Shown here: piece by piece, positions 14,002 through 22,030 of the stretch
How the letters are laid out: the number at the start of each line of letters is the position of its first letter
Position numbering within the stretch: the first letter of the stretch is position 1
Assembly (NCBI GenBank): GCA_021847795.1
Contig: JAJZPZ010000019.1
Location: forward strand, 1 to 33,365
Direction of reading: 5' to 3'
Source of the DNA: Nitrospirota bacterium
Lineage (GTDB): Bacteria > Nitrospirota > Thermodesulfovibrionia > Thermodesulfovibrionales > Dissulfurispiraceae
Length of the DNA stretch: 33,365 nucleotides
Notes under the pieces: generated by a model
What the model was told of the DNA's origin: nothing
The model's input: only the letters and a program-made list of their open reading frames with translations
Database searches by the model: none
Made by a program: the position numbers and the translations under genes

Positions 14002-14448
14002 ATGGAAACCTCCGGTTCAATCCTAGCTTCCCTTTTAAAAGACCTCGGCATAGAGGACAGGGTCAGGCTGGATTCCCTGCAAAGAGAATGGACCACCCTT
14101 TTCCCGGCGCCGCTTTCGCTCCATACCTGTCCCGTTGACATCAAGAACGGGGAACTGGCAGTGAATGTGGACTCTCCTGCATGGCTTCAGCAGTTGAAGT
14201 TCTTCAAGCAGGACATGATAAAGAAGCTCCGGGGACACCAGGTAACCGAGATCAGGTTCAAACACGGCAGGATCTTTAAACCCCGGCAGAATGCTCCAGG
14301 GGACAAGGACGCCGCCGTACAAACAACAAAGAAGATCCAGGACTCCGACATCGCATGGATCGACCGCACCATCTCTGATATACAGGACCCGGAACTGAAA
14401 GAAGCTCTGCGGAAGGCCATAACGAAAACAGTAATGCGTAATGGGTGA
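14002..14448 (+). CDS. dciA: DUF721 protein, probable DciA-type helicase loader
   Basis: 148 aa from ATG 14002. The N-terminal half matches the DUF721/DciA domain: a start helix (LASLLKDLGI), W29-centred segment REWTTLFPAPLSLHTCPVDI, then GELAVNVDSPAWLQQLKFFK and VTEIRFKHG. DciA is thought to assist loading of the DnaB replicative helicase in bacteria lacking DnaC. A longer start at 13960 would translate the repeat element and is rejected. No Shine-Dalgarno is evident. The last five codons (VMRNG and stop) are made of the heptad repeat at 14431, so the natural C-terminus may have been altered. Convergent with clpX. Confidence 0.75.
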   Translation: METSGSILASLLKDLGIEDRVRLDSLQREWTTLFPAPLSLHTCPVDIKNGELAVNVDSPAWLQQLKFFKQDMIKKLRGHQVTEIRFKHGRIFKPRQNAPGDKDAAVQTTKKIQDSDIAWIDRTISDIQDPELKEALRKAITKTVMRNG

Positions 14449-14516
14449 TGAGTAAAAGCTTTTTATCAGTGCGAGGATTTAACTCATCACTGATTACTCA
14501 TCACTCGTCACTGATT
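14431..14516. repeat. heptad-phased hairpin element, dciA-clpX convergent spacer
   Basis: The left arm has GTAATGC, GTAATGG and two further words (14431-14458). The right arm has ACTCATC, ACTGATT and three further words (14482-14516). All are in steps of 7. GTGATGAGT (14445-14453) pairs perfectly with ACTCATCAC (14482-14490). It overlaps the dciA 3' end and reaches the clpX stop. It may act as a terminator for both convergent genes. Confidence 0.8.
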
Positions 14517-14517
14517 T

Positions 14518-15759
14518 TTACGCTGATTCGGCTTTTTCCTCGTACACAAGGAGCGGCCGCTCTTTCTTGACTATAGCTTCCTCGTTGATCACGCACTCCG
14601 TCACCCCGCTCTGTGAAGGGATCTCGTACATGATGTCGAGCATAACATCTTCCAGGATGGCCCGCAGCCCCCTTGCGCCGGTTTTTCTCTCTATGGCCTT
14701 CTTGGCTATTGCAACCAGTGCCCCTTCCGTGAATTTCAACCGGACATTGTCCAGGCCGAGCAGTTTCTGATACTGCTTTACCAATGCATTTTTCGGCTGG
14801 GTCAGTATCGTTACAAGCGCCGCTTCGTCCAGTTCCTCGAGGGTGGCCACAACGGGAAGCCTGCCGACGAACTCGGGGATCAGCCCGTACCGGAGGAGGT
14901 CTTCGGGCTCTACAAGGCCTAATACATTGCCCGCCTTCTTGTCCCTGACAGCCGCTCCTTCGGTGTTGAAGCCGATGCTCTTTTTTCCTATCCTGCGCTC
15001 AATGATCGCATCAAGCCCGACAAACGCGCCACCGCACATAAAAAGAATGTTGGTGGTGTCAAGCTGAATGTATTCCTGCTGGGGATGCTTGCGTCCCCCC
15101 TGGGGAGGAATATTCGCCGTGGTGCCCTCTATGATCTTCAGCAGGGCCTGCTGAACGCCCTCACCCGATACATCTCTCGTTATGGAAGGGCTGTCGGATT
15201 TCCTGCTGATTTTATCGATCTCGTCGATGTATATAATCCCCCGCTGCGCCCTTTCCACATCATAATCAGCCGCCTGGAGCAATTTCAGCAGAACGTTTTC
15301 AACATCCTCGCCTACATAACCCGCTTCCGTAAGGGTCGTTGCGTCGGCTATCGTGAAAGGCACGTCAAGGTACTTCGCCAGGATCTGGGCAAGGAGTGTC
15401 TTGCCCGTGCCCGTGGGCCCGACCATGAGGATGTTGCTCTTCTGCAGTTCCACATCCGATTTCGATCCCCTGAATATCCTTTTATAATGGTTATGGACAG
15501 CCACGGCGAGAATTTTCTTGGCCCGCTCCTGGCCTATTACATAATCATCAAGAAACTTGTGTATTTCCGAAGGGGTCGGCAGCTTCCTGGAAAAGTCCTT
15601 GTCCGAGACATGCAGTTCCTCATCTATAATTTCATTGCAGAGGCCGACACATTCATCGCAGATATAGACCATAGGTCCTGCTATCAGCTTTCTGACTTCA
15701 TCCTGCCCCTTGCCGCAGAAGGAACACTTCAGAGTACTATCATTTATTCTTCTTGCCAT
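14518..15759 (-). CDS. clpX: ATP-dependent Clp protease ATP-binding subunit ClpX
   Basis: 413 aa from ATG 15759 ([20 protein letters not shown]), chosen because GGAGG stands 5 nt upstream. The open frame extends 11 codons further but without support. The N-terminal C4 zinc domain has C12, C15, C34 and C37. AAA+ features are Walker A GPTGTGKT (114-121), pore loop GYVGED (147-152), Walker B IIYIDE (175-180) and the ClpP-docking IGF loop (262-264). It unfolds substrates for ClpP. Third gene of tig-clpP-clpX, 101 nt after clpP. The gap contains a weak GGGCG/CGCCC hairpin. Confidence 0.97.
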   Translation of the reverse strand: MARRINDSTLKCSFCGKGQDEVRKLIAGPMVYICDECVGLCNEIIDEELHVSDKDFSRKLPTPSEIHKFLDDYVIGQERAKKILAVAVHNHYKRIFRGSKSDVELQKSNILMVGPTGTGKTLLAQILAKYLDVPFTIADATTLTEAGYVGEDVENVLLKLLQAADYDVERAQRGIIYIDEIDKISRKSDSPSITRDVSGEGVQQALLKIIEGTTANIPPQGGRKHPQQEYIQLDTTNILFMCGGAFVGLDAIIERRIGKKSIGFNTEGAAVRDKKAGNVLGLVEPEDLLRYGLIPEFVGRLPVVATLEELDEAALVTILTQPKNALVKQYQKLLGLDNVRLKFTEGALVAIAKKAIERKTGARGLRAILEDVMLDIMYEIPSQSGVTECVINEEAIVKKERPLLVYEEKAESA

Positions 15760-15860
15760 AGGAACCTCCACTGGGTAAAGCGTCGTGCGCAAAACCCCTA
15801 AATTCCGTATCTCTTAACGATAAACACCGGGCGCTCAACCCTATAATAACGCCCGCCGTA

Positions 15861-16460
15861 TTACTTCTTCTTCGCCTCTTTTACCGTTGATATCACGTCA
15901 TCCACAATGCCGTATGCCTTAGCATCCTCACCTGACATGAAATAATCCCTTTCCGTGTCCGTATGGATCTTCTCGTAGGGCTGCCCTGTGTGACGTGAGA
16001 GGATATTGTTCAGGGACTCTTTCATCTTCAGGATCTCCCGCGCATGGATCTCCACATCCGTTGCCTGCCCGTAAAAACCGGCTGTGGGCTGATGGATCAT
16101 GATACGCGAATTGGGCAATGCAAACCGCTTGCCTTTTGTCCCGGCGCACAAAAGCAGGGCCCCCATGCTAGCCGCCTGGCCGATACAGTAAGTCGCGATA
16201 TCGGGCTTTACATACTGCATCGTATCGTACATGGCAAGCCCGGCAGATACAACCCCGCCAGGCGAATTTATGTAGATATGTATGTCCTTTTCAGGGTCTT
16301 CGGTCTGAAGAAAAAGCAGCTGTGCAATGACCACATTCGCCACATTGTCGTCAATAGCCGTCCCGACAAAAATGATCCTGTCCTTCAGGAGCCTGGAATA
16401 TATATCGTACGCCCTTTCGGTCCTTCCTGTCTGCTCTATTACAATCGGAACATAACTCAT
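15861..16460 (-). CDS. clpP: ATP-dependent Clp protease proteolytic subunit ClpP
   Basis: 199 aa serine protease. The catalytic triad is visible as S98 (GQAASMGA), H123 (IMIHQP) and D172 (TERDYFMS). It starts at ATG 16460 with AAGGAG 7-8 nt upstream, the site lying in the last codons of tig, only 3 nt apart. It forms the tetradecameric chamber fed by ClpX encoded next. Normal length, no irregularity. Confidence 0.97.
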   Translation of the reverse strand: MSYVPIVIEQTGRTERAYDIYSRLLKDRIIFVGTAIDDNVANVVIAQLLFLQTEDPEKDIHIYINSPGGVVSAGLAMYDTMQYVKPDIATYCIGQAASMGALLLCAGTKGKRFALPNSRIMIHQPTAGFYGQATDVEIHAREILKMKESLNNILSRHTGQPYEKIHTDTERDYFMSGEDAKAYGIVDDVISTVKEAKKK

Positions 16461-16463
16461 GGA

Positions 16464-17750
16464 TTATTCTCCTTGTTTGCTTTCCTTTTCTATTTTCGCT
16501 TTGCCGAGCAAAAAGTTCAATACTTTTCTTTCAAACACCGTGCTTCTCAAACCTTCGAGAGACCCGTCTTTGGCCACGTAATATTTTATAACGTTCTCCG
16601 GAGTTATATAAAACCTCTGCGCAATGCCGACAATCTCTTCCTTCACATCCACTTCCTGTACGGTGATTCCCTCTTTTTCCCCGATAAGCTGCAGCAGGAT
16701 GGAGGCCTTAACGCTTTTCTCGGCATGCGGCCTCAGCTCGCTGATGATCTCCTCGTCGGTCCGGGTATCCTTGCCCGACCCCCTGATCTCACTGAGCACC
16801 CCTTTTATTTCGGCATCAAGCATGCTTTCAGGGGCATCAACCGCATGGGACTCAAGGAGCCTGTCAAGGATCTCCTTCTGTTTGGCCCTGTCCGCTTCCC
16901 TGCCCTTTACTTTAATAATATTCTCTTTGACCTTATCTCTCAACCGGGCCAATGTCTCATGTCCCAGGTCCTTTGCGAACTCGTCATCAAGGGCAACGAC
17001 ATTCCGCCTCTTGATATCCTTCAGCTTGATCCTGAACTTCGGTTTCTTTCCCGCAAAAGGCGACTGCAGGTCTTCAGGAAATGCAGCTTCCACCTCAAAC
17101 TCATCCTCTTTCTTTCTGCCGATAAGGCTGTCGAAAAATTCTTTGGGATAGGGGCCGCTGCCCACCTTGAGAACAACGTCCTTTGCCGCTGAGTCCCAGT
17201 GTGCGCCTTCGCCGGACCGGGCAGTCCCGTCACCTTCAATCGTATAGTCGATCGTAACAAGGTCCCCTGTCTGCGCAGCATCATCAGCAGCCTCATAGGT
17301 GGCCTTTTCTTCAGCAAGGTTGCTCAGGACGGAATCCACTTCCTCATCCGCCACCTCTACGGGAATTTCCTTAACAGCTATTCCCTCATACTGAAGGTTC
17401 TCGACCTTGGGCATCACATCTACGGTGACCGTCATGGAAAGATTGGTGTTCCTCTCGAAATCGAAAGACTCTTCCACAACAGGCCCGGAGACGGGCTTTA
17501 TATCGGCCTCTTTCACCGCTTTCATATAGAACTCGGGAATTATCTTCTCCAAGACATCCGCTTCCACATTCTTGCCGAACTTCTTTTCAATCATGGGCAT
17601 GGGCGCTTTGCCGGGTCTGAATCCAGGGAGTTTCGACTTCTTCTGCACATCGACCAGGCCTTTTTTGATCTCCGCCTCTATGGTTTCGGCAGGTATTTCT
17701 ATTTTCAGCCGTTTTTTTGTCGCTGATACGTCCTCAAGTGTCTTTAACAA
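16464..17750 (-). CDS. tig: trigger factor
   Basis: Ribosome-associated chaperone and peptidyl-prolyl isomerase. The ribosome-docking signature GFRPGKAP is near residue 45, followed by the FKBP-like domain (GDLVTIDYTIEG, about 150-240) and the helical C-terminal domain. I favour the TTG at 17750 (428 aa, LLKTLEDVSATKKRLKIEIP) because GGAGGG stands 7 nt before it. The in-frame ATG at 17762 overlaps that very Shine-Dalgarno and has none of its own. First gene of tig-clpP-clpX, with a promoter at 17799-17828. Confidence 0.95.
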   Translation of the reverse strand: MLKTLEDVSATKKRLKIEIPAETIEAEIKKGLVDVQKKSKLPGFRPGKAPMPMIEKKFGKNVEADVLEKIIPEFYMKAVKEADIKPVSGPVVEESFDFERNTNLSMTVTVDVMPKVENLQYEGIAVKEIPVEVADEEVDSVLSNLAEEKATYEAADDAAQTGDLVTIDYTIEGDGTARSGEGAHWDSAAKDVVLKVGSGPYPKEFFDSLIGRKKEDEFEVEAAFPEDLQSPFAGKKPKFRIKLKDIKRRNVVALDDEFAKDLGHETLARLRDKVKENIIKVKGREADRAKQKEILDRLLESHAVDAPESMLDAEIKGVLSEIRGSGKDTRTDEEIISELRPHAEKSVKASILLQLIGEKEGITVQEVDVKEEIVGIAQRFYITPENVIKYYVAKDGSLEGLRSTVFERKVLNFLLGKAKIEKESKQGE

Positions 17751-17798
17751 GTTACCCTCCATATATCTATGCGCTTACTGCTTGATTTACAATCATTT

Positions 17799-17828
17799 AG
17801 TTTAAACCTTACAGCTATGATTTGTCAA
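17799..17828 (-). promoter_or_regulatory. promoter of tig-clpP-clpX
   Basis: Minus strand: a perfect TTGACA (17828-17823), an 18-nt spacer, and TAAACT (17804-17799). The leader would be about 40 nt. Confidence 0.5.
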
Positions 17829-18033
17829 TTTTTTCCGCCCTTCCCAGTCGCGGCAGGCATCTGCCGCAACGCAGACCAGGGAGCTAAGGCATTGCCGGGT
17901 TTTATTCTATAAGTATAGTGCCTTAGCCGGGTAGTTGCAAAATTATTCCGCGCACCCCGGCAGCGGACAATGTGACATCCATCATACGAAAAATCGCTTT
18001 CACTGGGAGTTCCTTTAACTTTGCATTTTCCTT
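17829..18033. other. gene-free stretch with two strong hairpins
   Basis: No open frame is supported. GCGGCAG / CTGCCGC (17850-17867, loop GCAT) sits inside a longer imperfect stem. GCTAAGGCA / TGCCTTAGC (17883-17927) encloses a small palindrome, CTATAAGTATAG. CCCGG-rich words recur around both. It lies between the SemiSWEET stop and the tig promoter. No T tract follows either stem, and no riboswitch family was recognised. Confidence 0.5.
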
Positions 18034-18303
18034 TTAATTTCCCCTGTCATACCGTATTTTAAAGAAGAGGATGAATATGACAAGGACAAAAGATATACTG
18101 TTCGCCAGGATAATCGGCAGGTCGTGGATCAGAAGCCCGTAAACCATCCAGAGGAATATCCCTGCGCCTAGTATAAGGAGCATCCACAGGGAAATATCTT
18201 TTGTCTCCCTCTTCCTCCATGACTTGATAAGCTGGGGAACAAATGAGGTTGTGGTCAATGTCGCTGCCAGGAGCCCGATTAAAGTAACAACATTGTTTCC
18301 CAT
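18034..18303 (-). CDS. SemiSWEET-type small transporter (PQ-loop protein)
   Basis: 89 aa with three predicted membrane helices (about residues 4-22, 37-57 and 62-82), the unit of a SemiSWEET dimer that carries sugars by alternating access. The PQ motif is in TSFVPQLIKSWRKRETKDIS (P23-Q24). ATG 18303 (MGNNVVTLIG) is preferred. An upstream extension to 18345 adds hydrophilic residues with no ribosome site. It stands alone, between the ribosomal terminator and the tig promoter. Substrate unknown. Confidence 0.85.
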   Translation of the reverse strand: MGNNVVTLIGLLAATLTTTSFVPQLIKSWRKRETKDISLWMLLILGAGIFLWMVYGLLIHDLPIILANSISFVLVIFILFFKIRYDRGN

Positions 18304-18415
18304 CGTATTTATATTTCCCTGTCCCTTGGTCTGCTGATGCGGCAATTTATCGTATTGTATACATTCACGGGAGAAATGTGAGCCGGATATGACTCTGTGA
18401 CCTCCACCGCCGGGC

Positions 18416-18437
18416 GTGCGCCCCCTGCCGGGCGCAC
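18416..18437. repeat. GC-rich inverted repeat
   Basis: GTGCGCCC / GGGCGCAC with a 6-nt loop, overlapping a direct repeat of GCCGGGCG (18409, 18427). It lies just past the ribosomal terminator. No T tract. Confidence 0.45.
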
Positions 18438-18440
18438 ATT

Positions 18441-18468
18441 AAAAAAGGGGTCCGCTGTTGCAGACCCC
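18441..18468 (-). terminator. intrinsic terminator of the ribosomal protein operon
   Basis: On the minus strand a 9-bp stem GGGGTCTGC / GCGGACCCC with an AACA loop is followed by TTTTTT. It is a textbook Rho-independent terminator, about 70 nt after the mini-ORF stop. Confidence 0.9.
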
Positions 18469-18537
18469 CTTCCGAATATATTTCCATTCTTCTTATTTAC
18501 ACTTTTTAGAGTTCCCCGAACCCTTCTGCGGTAATGC

Positions 18538-18627
18538 TCAGCCGCCTCCGCCGAATTTCGGGAAAACAACAAACTGTAAGATCACCCACACCAATATGAT
18601 ACCTGCTCCGAAAAGAATATCGTTCAC
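18538..18627 (-). CDS. 29-residue hydrophobic mini-protein after rplQ
   Basis: GTG 18627 overlaps the rplQ stop as GTGA, and AGAGGG is present upstream. The product (M/V)NDILFGAGIILVWVILQF followed by VVFPKFGGGG is a single membrane-spanning helix with a glycine-rich tail. The stop is at 18540-18538, ahead of the operon terminator, so it is transcribed with the ribosomal genes. The coupled start, a hydrophobic block without rare breaks, and its position argue for a real gene. It is too short to assign a family and I give no function. Confidence 0.5.
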   Translation of the reverse strand: MNDILFGAGIILVWVILQFVVFPKFGGGG

Positions 18628-19022
18628 TCTTTCTTTCCCTCTTTTGCACTGCCTGTCCTGACGCTTTCATAATCGACAAACTCTATGATTGCCATAGGAG
18701 CGCGGTCGTTCACTCTCTGGCGGGTCTGGACTATCCTGAGGTATCCGCCGTTTTTGCTCGCAAACCTCGGCGCTATCTCCGCAAAGAGTTTGGCTACGAC
18801 AGTCCTGTTGGGAATATAGGACATTACCATTCTCTTGGCATGGACATCGCCCTGCTTTCCGAAGGTGACCAGCTTTTCGGCTATTCCCCTGATGGCCTTT
18901 GCCCGTGCCAGTGTGGTCTCTATTCTCTGATGCTCAAAAAGGGACGACACCAGACCGCGCAGCAATGCCTTCCTCTGATTTGCAGTCCTGCCGAAATGTC
19001 TTCCCGCCACTTTATGGTTCAT
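18624..19022 (-). CDS. rplQ: 50S ribosomal protein bL17
   Basis: 132 aa. The family start MNHKVAGRHFGRTANQRKAL is clear, as are LLRGLVSSLFEHQRIETTLA and the C-terminal RVNDRAPMAIIEFVD. GGGAGGTTG lies upstream of ATG 19022. Last ribosomal protein gene of the alpha operon, 24 nt after rpoA. Its stop codon overlaps the GTG of the mini-ORF. Confidence 0.97.
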   Translation of the reverse strand: MNHKVAGRHFGRTANQRKALLRGLVSSLFEHQRIETTLARAKAIRGIAEKLVTFGKQGDVHAKRMVMSYIPNRTVVAKLFAEIAPRFASKNGGYLRIVQTRQRVNDRAPMAIIEFVDYESVRTGSAKEGKKE

Positions 19023-19046
19023 TTCTAATCAACCTCCCGATGTATT

Positions 19047-20045
19047 CTAAAGCACTGTCTTTAATTCGCTCATGTCTACCTTCATGCCGAAGCCCAATCC
19101 CATCGAAACCAGTATGTCTTTTATCTCGTTCAGGGACTTGCGGCCGAAGTTTTTTGTCTTAAGCATCTCATGCTCAGACCTCTGCACCAGGTCTGCGATA
19201 GTCTTTATATTAGCGTTTTTAAGGCAATTATATGCCCTGACCGACAATTCCAGCTCATCTATGCTCTTCAGCAGGTTCTCATTCATCGTAGGACTTGCTG
19301 CAATCGCGCTTGCCGAATGCGGAGCCTCTGCGGTCATCTCCTGCTCCTCGACAAAAATGAACAGATCGAGATGGTCCATGATGATCGAGGCCGCGTCACT
19401 GACCGCCTTTTCAGGAGTTATGCCCCCGTCAGTCCATATCTCCATGATAAGCCTGTCATAATCGGTTGATCTTCCGACCCTCGCCTTTTCCACCCAGAAA
19501 TTCACCTTTTTCACGGGGCCGAAAACAGAGTCTACCGCTATGACGTCAACAGGGAGGCCTTCTTCCTTGTTCATCTCCGATGAGACATAGCCCTTGCCTT
19601 TCTGCACATACATTTCCATCTCGAACGTCGCCCCGCTGTCGACAGTGGCAATATAGTGGTCCTTGTTCAGCACCTCGATATTGGCGTCAGCTTCGACGTC
19701 TGCGCCCGTCACAACCTTGGGACCCTTTACTTTGATGGTTGCCGTCCTTTTACTTTCGCTGTGCAGCTTGAACCTCAGCTTCTTTACATTCAGGACAATA
19801 TCGACAACATCTTCCTTTACTGCTTTTATATCGGAAAACTCATGCAAGACCCCCGGTATTTTGATCCCGGTAACTGCAGCGCCCTCGATGGAGGAGAGTA
19901 AAACCCTACGCAACGAATTTCCGATGGTAACTCCAAATCCGCGCTCAAGCGGCTCCACAACCAGCTTGCCATAGAAATCCGTAAGGGTTTCCTCATCAAA
20001 ACTCATTTTCTTGGGCAGCTGAAAGCCCCTTTTCACAAGATCCAT
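19047..20045 (-). CDS. rpoA: RNA polymerase alpha subunit
   Basis: 332 aa. The N-terminal assembly domain (about 1-230; GFGVTIGNSLRRVLLSSIEG at 36-55) joins through a flexible linker to the C-terminal domain (about 255-325; DELELSVRAYNCLKNANIKT, then GRKSLNEIKDIL) that binds UP elements and activators. GGAGG is 7 nt before the ATG. Normal position between rpsD and rplQ. Confidence 0.98.
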   Translation of the reverse strand: MDLVKRGFQLPKKMSFDEETLTDFYGKLVVEPLERGFGVTIGNSLRRVLLSSIEGAAVTGIKIPGVLHEFSDIKAVKEDVVDIVLNVKKLRFKLHSESKRTATIKVKGPKVVTGADVEADANIEVLNKDHYIATVDSGATFEMEMYVQKGKGYVSSEMNKEEGLPVDVIAVDSVFGPVKKVNFWVEKARVGRSTDYDRLIMEIWTDGGITPEKAVSDAASIIMDHLDLFIFVEEQEMTAEAPHSASAIAASPTMNENLLKSIDELELSVRAYNCLKNANIKTIADLVQRSEHEMLKTKNFGRKSLNEIKDILVSMGLGFGMKVDMSELKTVL

Positions 20046-20133
20046 AATAAGGCCTCCTATGCCTTTATATTTTTATTACTATCAGGAGGGTTCCCATAAA
20101 CCTCTTCCCGAGAATTTCAAAAGTCATCACTGC

Positions 20134-20760
20134 TTATTTCGAGTAAAGCTCCACAATAAGCTGTTCCTGGACCGGCAACTGTATCTCTTCCCTGGAGGGG
20201 ATCCGTACAAATTTTCCTTTCAGGCTTTTAGTATCGACTTCCACCCATTCCGGGAACCCCCTGTGCTCCGCCATTCCCAGGCTCTCGACTATTGCCGGGA
20301 CCTCGCGGCTTGATTCCCTTACTTCAACGGTATCACCGGACCTGAGCAGATACGACGGGATATCGACCTTCTTGCCGTTCACCAGGAAATGGCCGTGTCT
20401 TACCAATTGCCGGGACTCTCTCCTGTTGACCGCAAAGCCCATTCTGTATGCCACGTTATCCAAACGCCTTTCCATAAGCTGGAGAAGGATTTCACCGGTT
20501 ACGCCCTTCATGCCGGATGCCTTGTGGAAGTACTGCCTGAACTGGTCTTCCATGATCCAGTACATCCTTCTCACCTTCTGCTTCTCTCTCAACTGCACCC
20601 CGTAATCAGAGAGCTTCGTCCTGCTCTGCCCATGCTGTCCAGGGGGATATTTCCTCCGCTCCACTCCGCATTTTTCCGTGTGGCACCTGGCGCCCTTGAG
20701 AAAGAGCTTCTCCCCCTCTCTCCTGCAAAGCCTGCATGATGGACCCGTATATCTTGCCAT
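20134..20760 (-). CDS. rpsD: 30S ribosomal protein uS4, zinc-binding form
   Basis: 208 aa primary 16S-binding protein. Four cysteines near the start (C9, C12, C26, C31 in [10 protein letters not shown]...CHTEKC) mark the zinc form. The S4 RNA-binding domain is [20 protein letters not shown] onward. ATG 20760 directly follows the rpsK stop with no gap, and its AGGAGG is formed by the arginine codons at the end of rpsK. 88 nt separate it from rpoA. Confidence 0.97.
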   Translation of the reverse strand: MARYTGPSCRLCRREGEKLFLKGARCHTEKCGVERRKYPPGQHGQSRTKLSDYGVQLREKQKVRRMYWIMEDQFRQYFHKASGMKGVTGEILLQLMERRLDNVAYRMGFAVNRRESRQLVRHGHFLVNGKKVDIPSYLLRSGDTVEVRESSREVPAIVESLGMAEHRGFPEWVEVDTKSLKGKFVRIPSREEIQLPVQEQLIVELYSK

Positions 20761-21147
20761 TTACACTCTCCTCCTTTTTGGCGGCCTGCAGCCATTGTGC
20801 GGTACCGGAGTCACATCCTTTATGAGCGTAATCTCCAATCCCGCCGCCTGGAGTGCGCGAATCGCTGTCTCTCTGCCGGCGCCCGGGCCTTTAACGTATA
20901 CGTCAATCTGCTTCAGTCCCATTTCCATGGCCTTCTTGGCCGCCGCTTCCGAGGCTATCTGGGCGGCAAAAGGAGTACCCTTTCTCGATCCTTTGAACCC
21001 GAGACTTCCGGCGCTTGACCATGCTATGACCCCGCCGGCGGGGTCGGTTATGGTAACAATTGTATTGTTAAACGTGGTCTGTATATGAGCCGTGCCACTG
21101 GTTATGTTCTTCTTTACTTTTTTGCCGCTTCTTTTTTTCTGAGCCAT
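20761..21147 (-). CDS. rpsK: 30S ribosomal protein uS11
   Basis: 128 aa. Family core: [34 protein letters not shown] and the end [23 protein letters not shown] upstream of ATG 21147. Abuts rpsD. Confidence 0.98.
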   Translation of the reverse strand: MAQKKRSGKKVKKNITSGTAHIQTTFNNTIVTITDPAGGVIAWSSAGSLGFKGSRKGTPFAAQIASEAAAKKAMEMGLKQIDVYVKGPGAGRETAIRALQAAGLEITLIKDVTPVPHNGCRPPKRRRV

Positions 21148-21166
21148 TTACGTGTACTCCTCCTTA

Positions 21167-21532
21167 TTACTTTTTCTTGAGGACAAGCTTACGCGGACCT
21201 TTGCGGGTCCTCGCATTTGTCTTTGTCCTCTGTCCCCGTACAGGCAAGTGGGCAAGATGTCTATACCCTCTATAGCTTCCGATTTCGGTAAGCCTTTTTA
21301 CGTTCATCGATATTTCCCGCCTGAGGTCGCCCTCGACCTTGTAGTCCTTCTCAAGGCGGGTCCTGATCTTGACGATATCCTCATCGGTAAGGTTCTTTAC
21401 GCGGATGTCCGGGTTCACGTTGATCTCTTTCAATATCTTGACTGACAGTGACCTCCCGATACCAAAGATCCGCGTAAGCCCTATTTCTACACGTTCGTTT
21501 TTCGGCAGGTCAACACCGGCTATTCTTGCCAT
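21167..21532 (-). CDS. rpsM: 30S ribosomal protein uS13
   Basis: 121 aa. It starts [20 protein letters not shown], with the helix-two-turn-helix [11 protein letters not shown] region and the basic tail [19 protein letters not shown] that contacts P-site tRNA. GAGGAG precedes the ATG. A 90-nt gap to rpmJ holds a heptad repeat. Confidence 0.98.
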   Translation of the reverse strand: MARIAGVDLPKNERVEIGLTRIFGIGRSLSVKILKEINVNPDIRVKNLTDEDIVKIRTRLEKDYKVEGDLRREISMNVKRLTEIGSYRGYRHLAHLPVRGQRTKTNARTRKGPRKLVLKKK

Positions 21533-21549
21533 ACTTGCTCCTCCTCAAA

Positions 21550-21619
21550 TAAATCCTAAATCCCAATGCCTAAATCCTAAACAATTTAGAATTTAGAGTT
21601 TGGGATTTCGAATTTGTCG
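21550..21619. repeat. heptad-phased hairpin element, rpmJ-rpsM spacer
   Basis: Ten words in a single register: TAAATCC occurs at 21550, 21557 and 21571, and the right side is a series beginning TTT (TTTAGAA, TTTAGAG and others, 21585-21619). AAATCCCAA (21558-21566) pairs perfectly with TTGGGATTT (21600-21608). The inner stem 21570-21581 / 21585-21596 matches 11/12. Confidence 0.85.
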
Positions 21620-21622
21620 TTT

Positions 21623-21736
21623 TTATCCCTGCCTCTGCTTATGCCTCGGATTTTCGCAGAGGACCTTTATAACGCCCTTTCTCTTTACGATCTTGCACTT
21701 TGAACATATCTGCTTGACAGAAGGCCTTACTTTCAT
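21623..21736 (-). CDS. rpmJ: 50S ribosomal protein bL36, zinc-binding form
   Basis: 37 aa starting [20 protein letters not shown]. The zinc ligands C11, C14, C27 and a following histidine (NPRH) are all present, so this is the C+ form. GGAGG lies just before ATG 21736. Standard location between infA and rpsM. Confidence 0.97.
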   Translation of the reverse strand: MKVRPSVKQICSKCKIVKRKGVIKVLCENPRHKQRQG

Positions 21737-21769
21737 GATCAAATCCTCCATTCCTTACTTCTTACCCGC

Positions 21770-21988
21770 TTACTTATATCTGTACGTAATACGGCCCTTC
21801 GAAAGATCATAGGGTGAAAGCTCCACAGTGACCTTATCGCCGGGCAATATTTTTATAAAATGCATCCTCATCTTGCCGGACACATAGGCAAGTATAATCT
21901 GTCCGTTCTCGAGCTCAACGCGAAACATAGCGTTCGGCAATGTCTCGACGATTGTCCCCTGTACCTCTATATTTTCTTCTTTAGCCAT
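21770..21988 (-). CDS. infA: translation initiation factor IF-1
   Basis: 72 aa S1-type OB-fold: [27 protein letters not shown]-like [20 protein letters not shown] and the end GRITYRYK. It binds the 30S A site during initiation. There is no Shine-Dalgarno before ATG 21988. Instead a strong promoter core lies 14 nt upstream (22002-22030), so it may be read from a near-leaderless transcript. Confidence 0.97.
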   Translation of the reverse strand: MAKEENIEVQGTIVETLPNAMFRVELENGQIILAYVSGKMRMHFIKILPGDKVTVELSPYDLSKGRITYRYK

Positions 21989-22001
21989 ACTTAAGCTTAA
22001 A

Positions 22002-22030
22002 ATTATACCTTTTTTTCAGATTTTAGTCAA
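22002..22030 (-). promoter_or_regulatory. internal promoter before infA / alpha operon
   Basis: Minus strand: TTGACT (22030-22025), 17-nt spacer, TATAAT (22007-22002). The -35 is inside the last codons of map. The predicted start near 21995 leaves a leader of about 7 nt ahead of the infA ATG. Confidence 0.6.

Noticed and set aside
16044-17192. 382-codon plus-strand open frame opposite clpP/tig
   Set aside because: Shadow of two well-supported genes; no ribosome site and no recognisable domain.
17829-18033. Riboswitch, 6S RNA or tRNA in the gap before tig
   Set aside because: The stems do not match the core motifs of any family I know, and no tRNA cloverleaf can be drawn.
18416-18437. Second terminator for SemiSWEET or the ribosomal operon
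   Set aside because: Good stem but no run of T on either strand in the right place.
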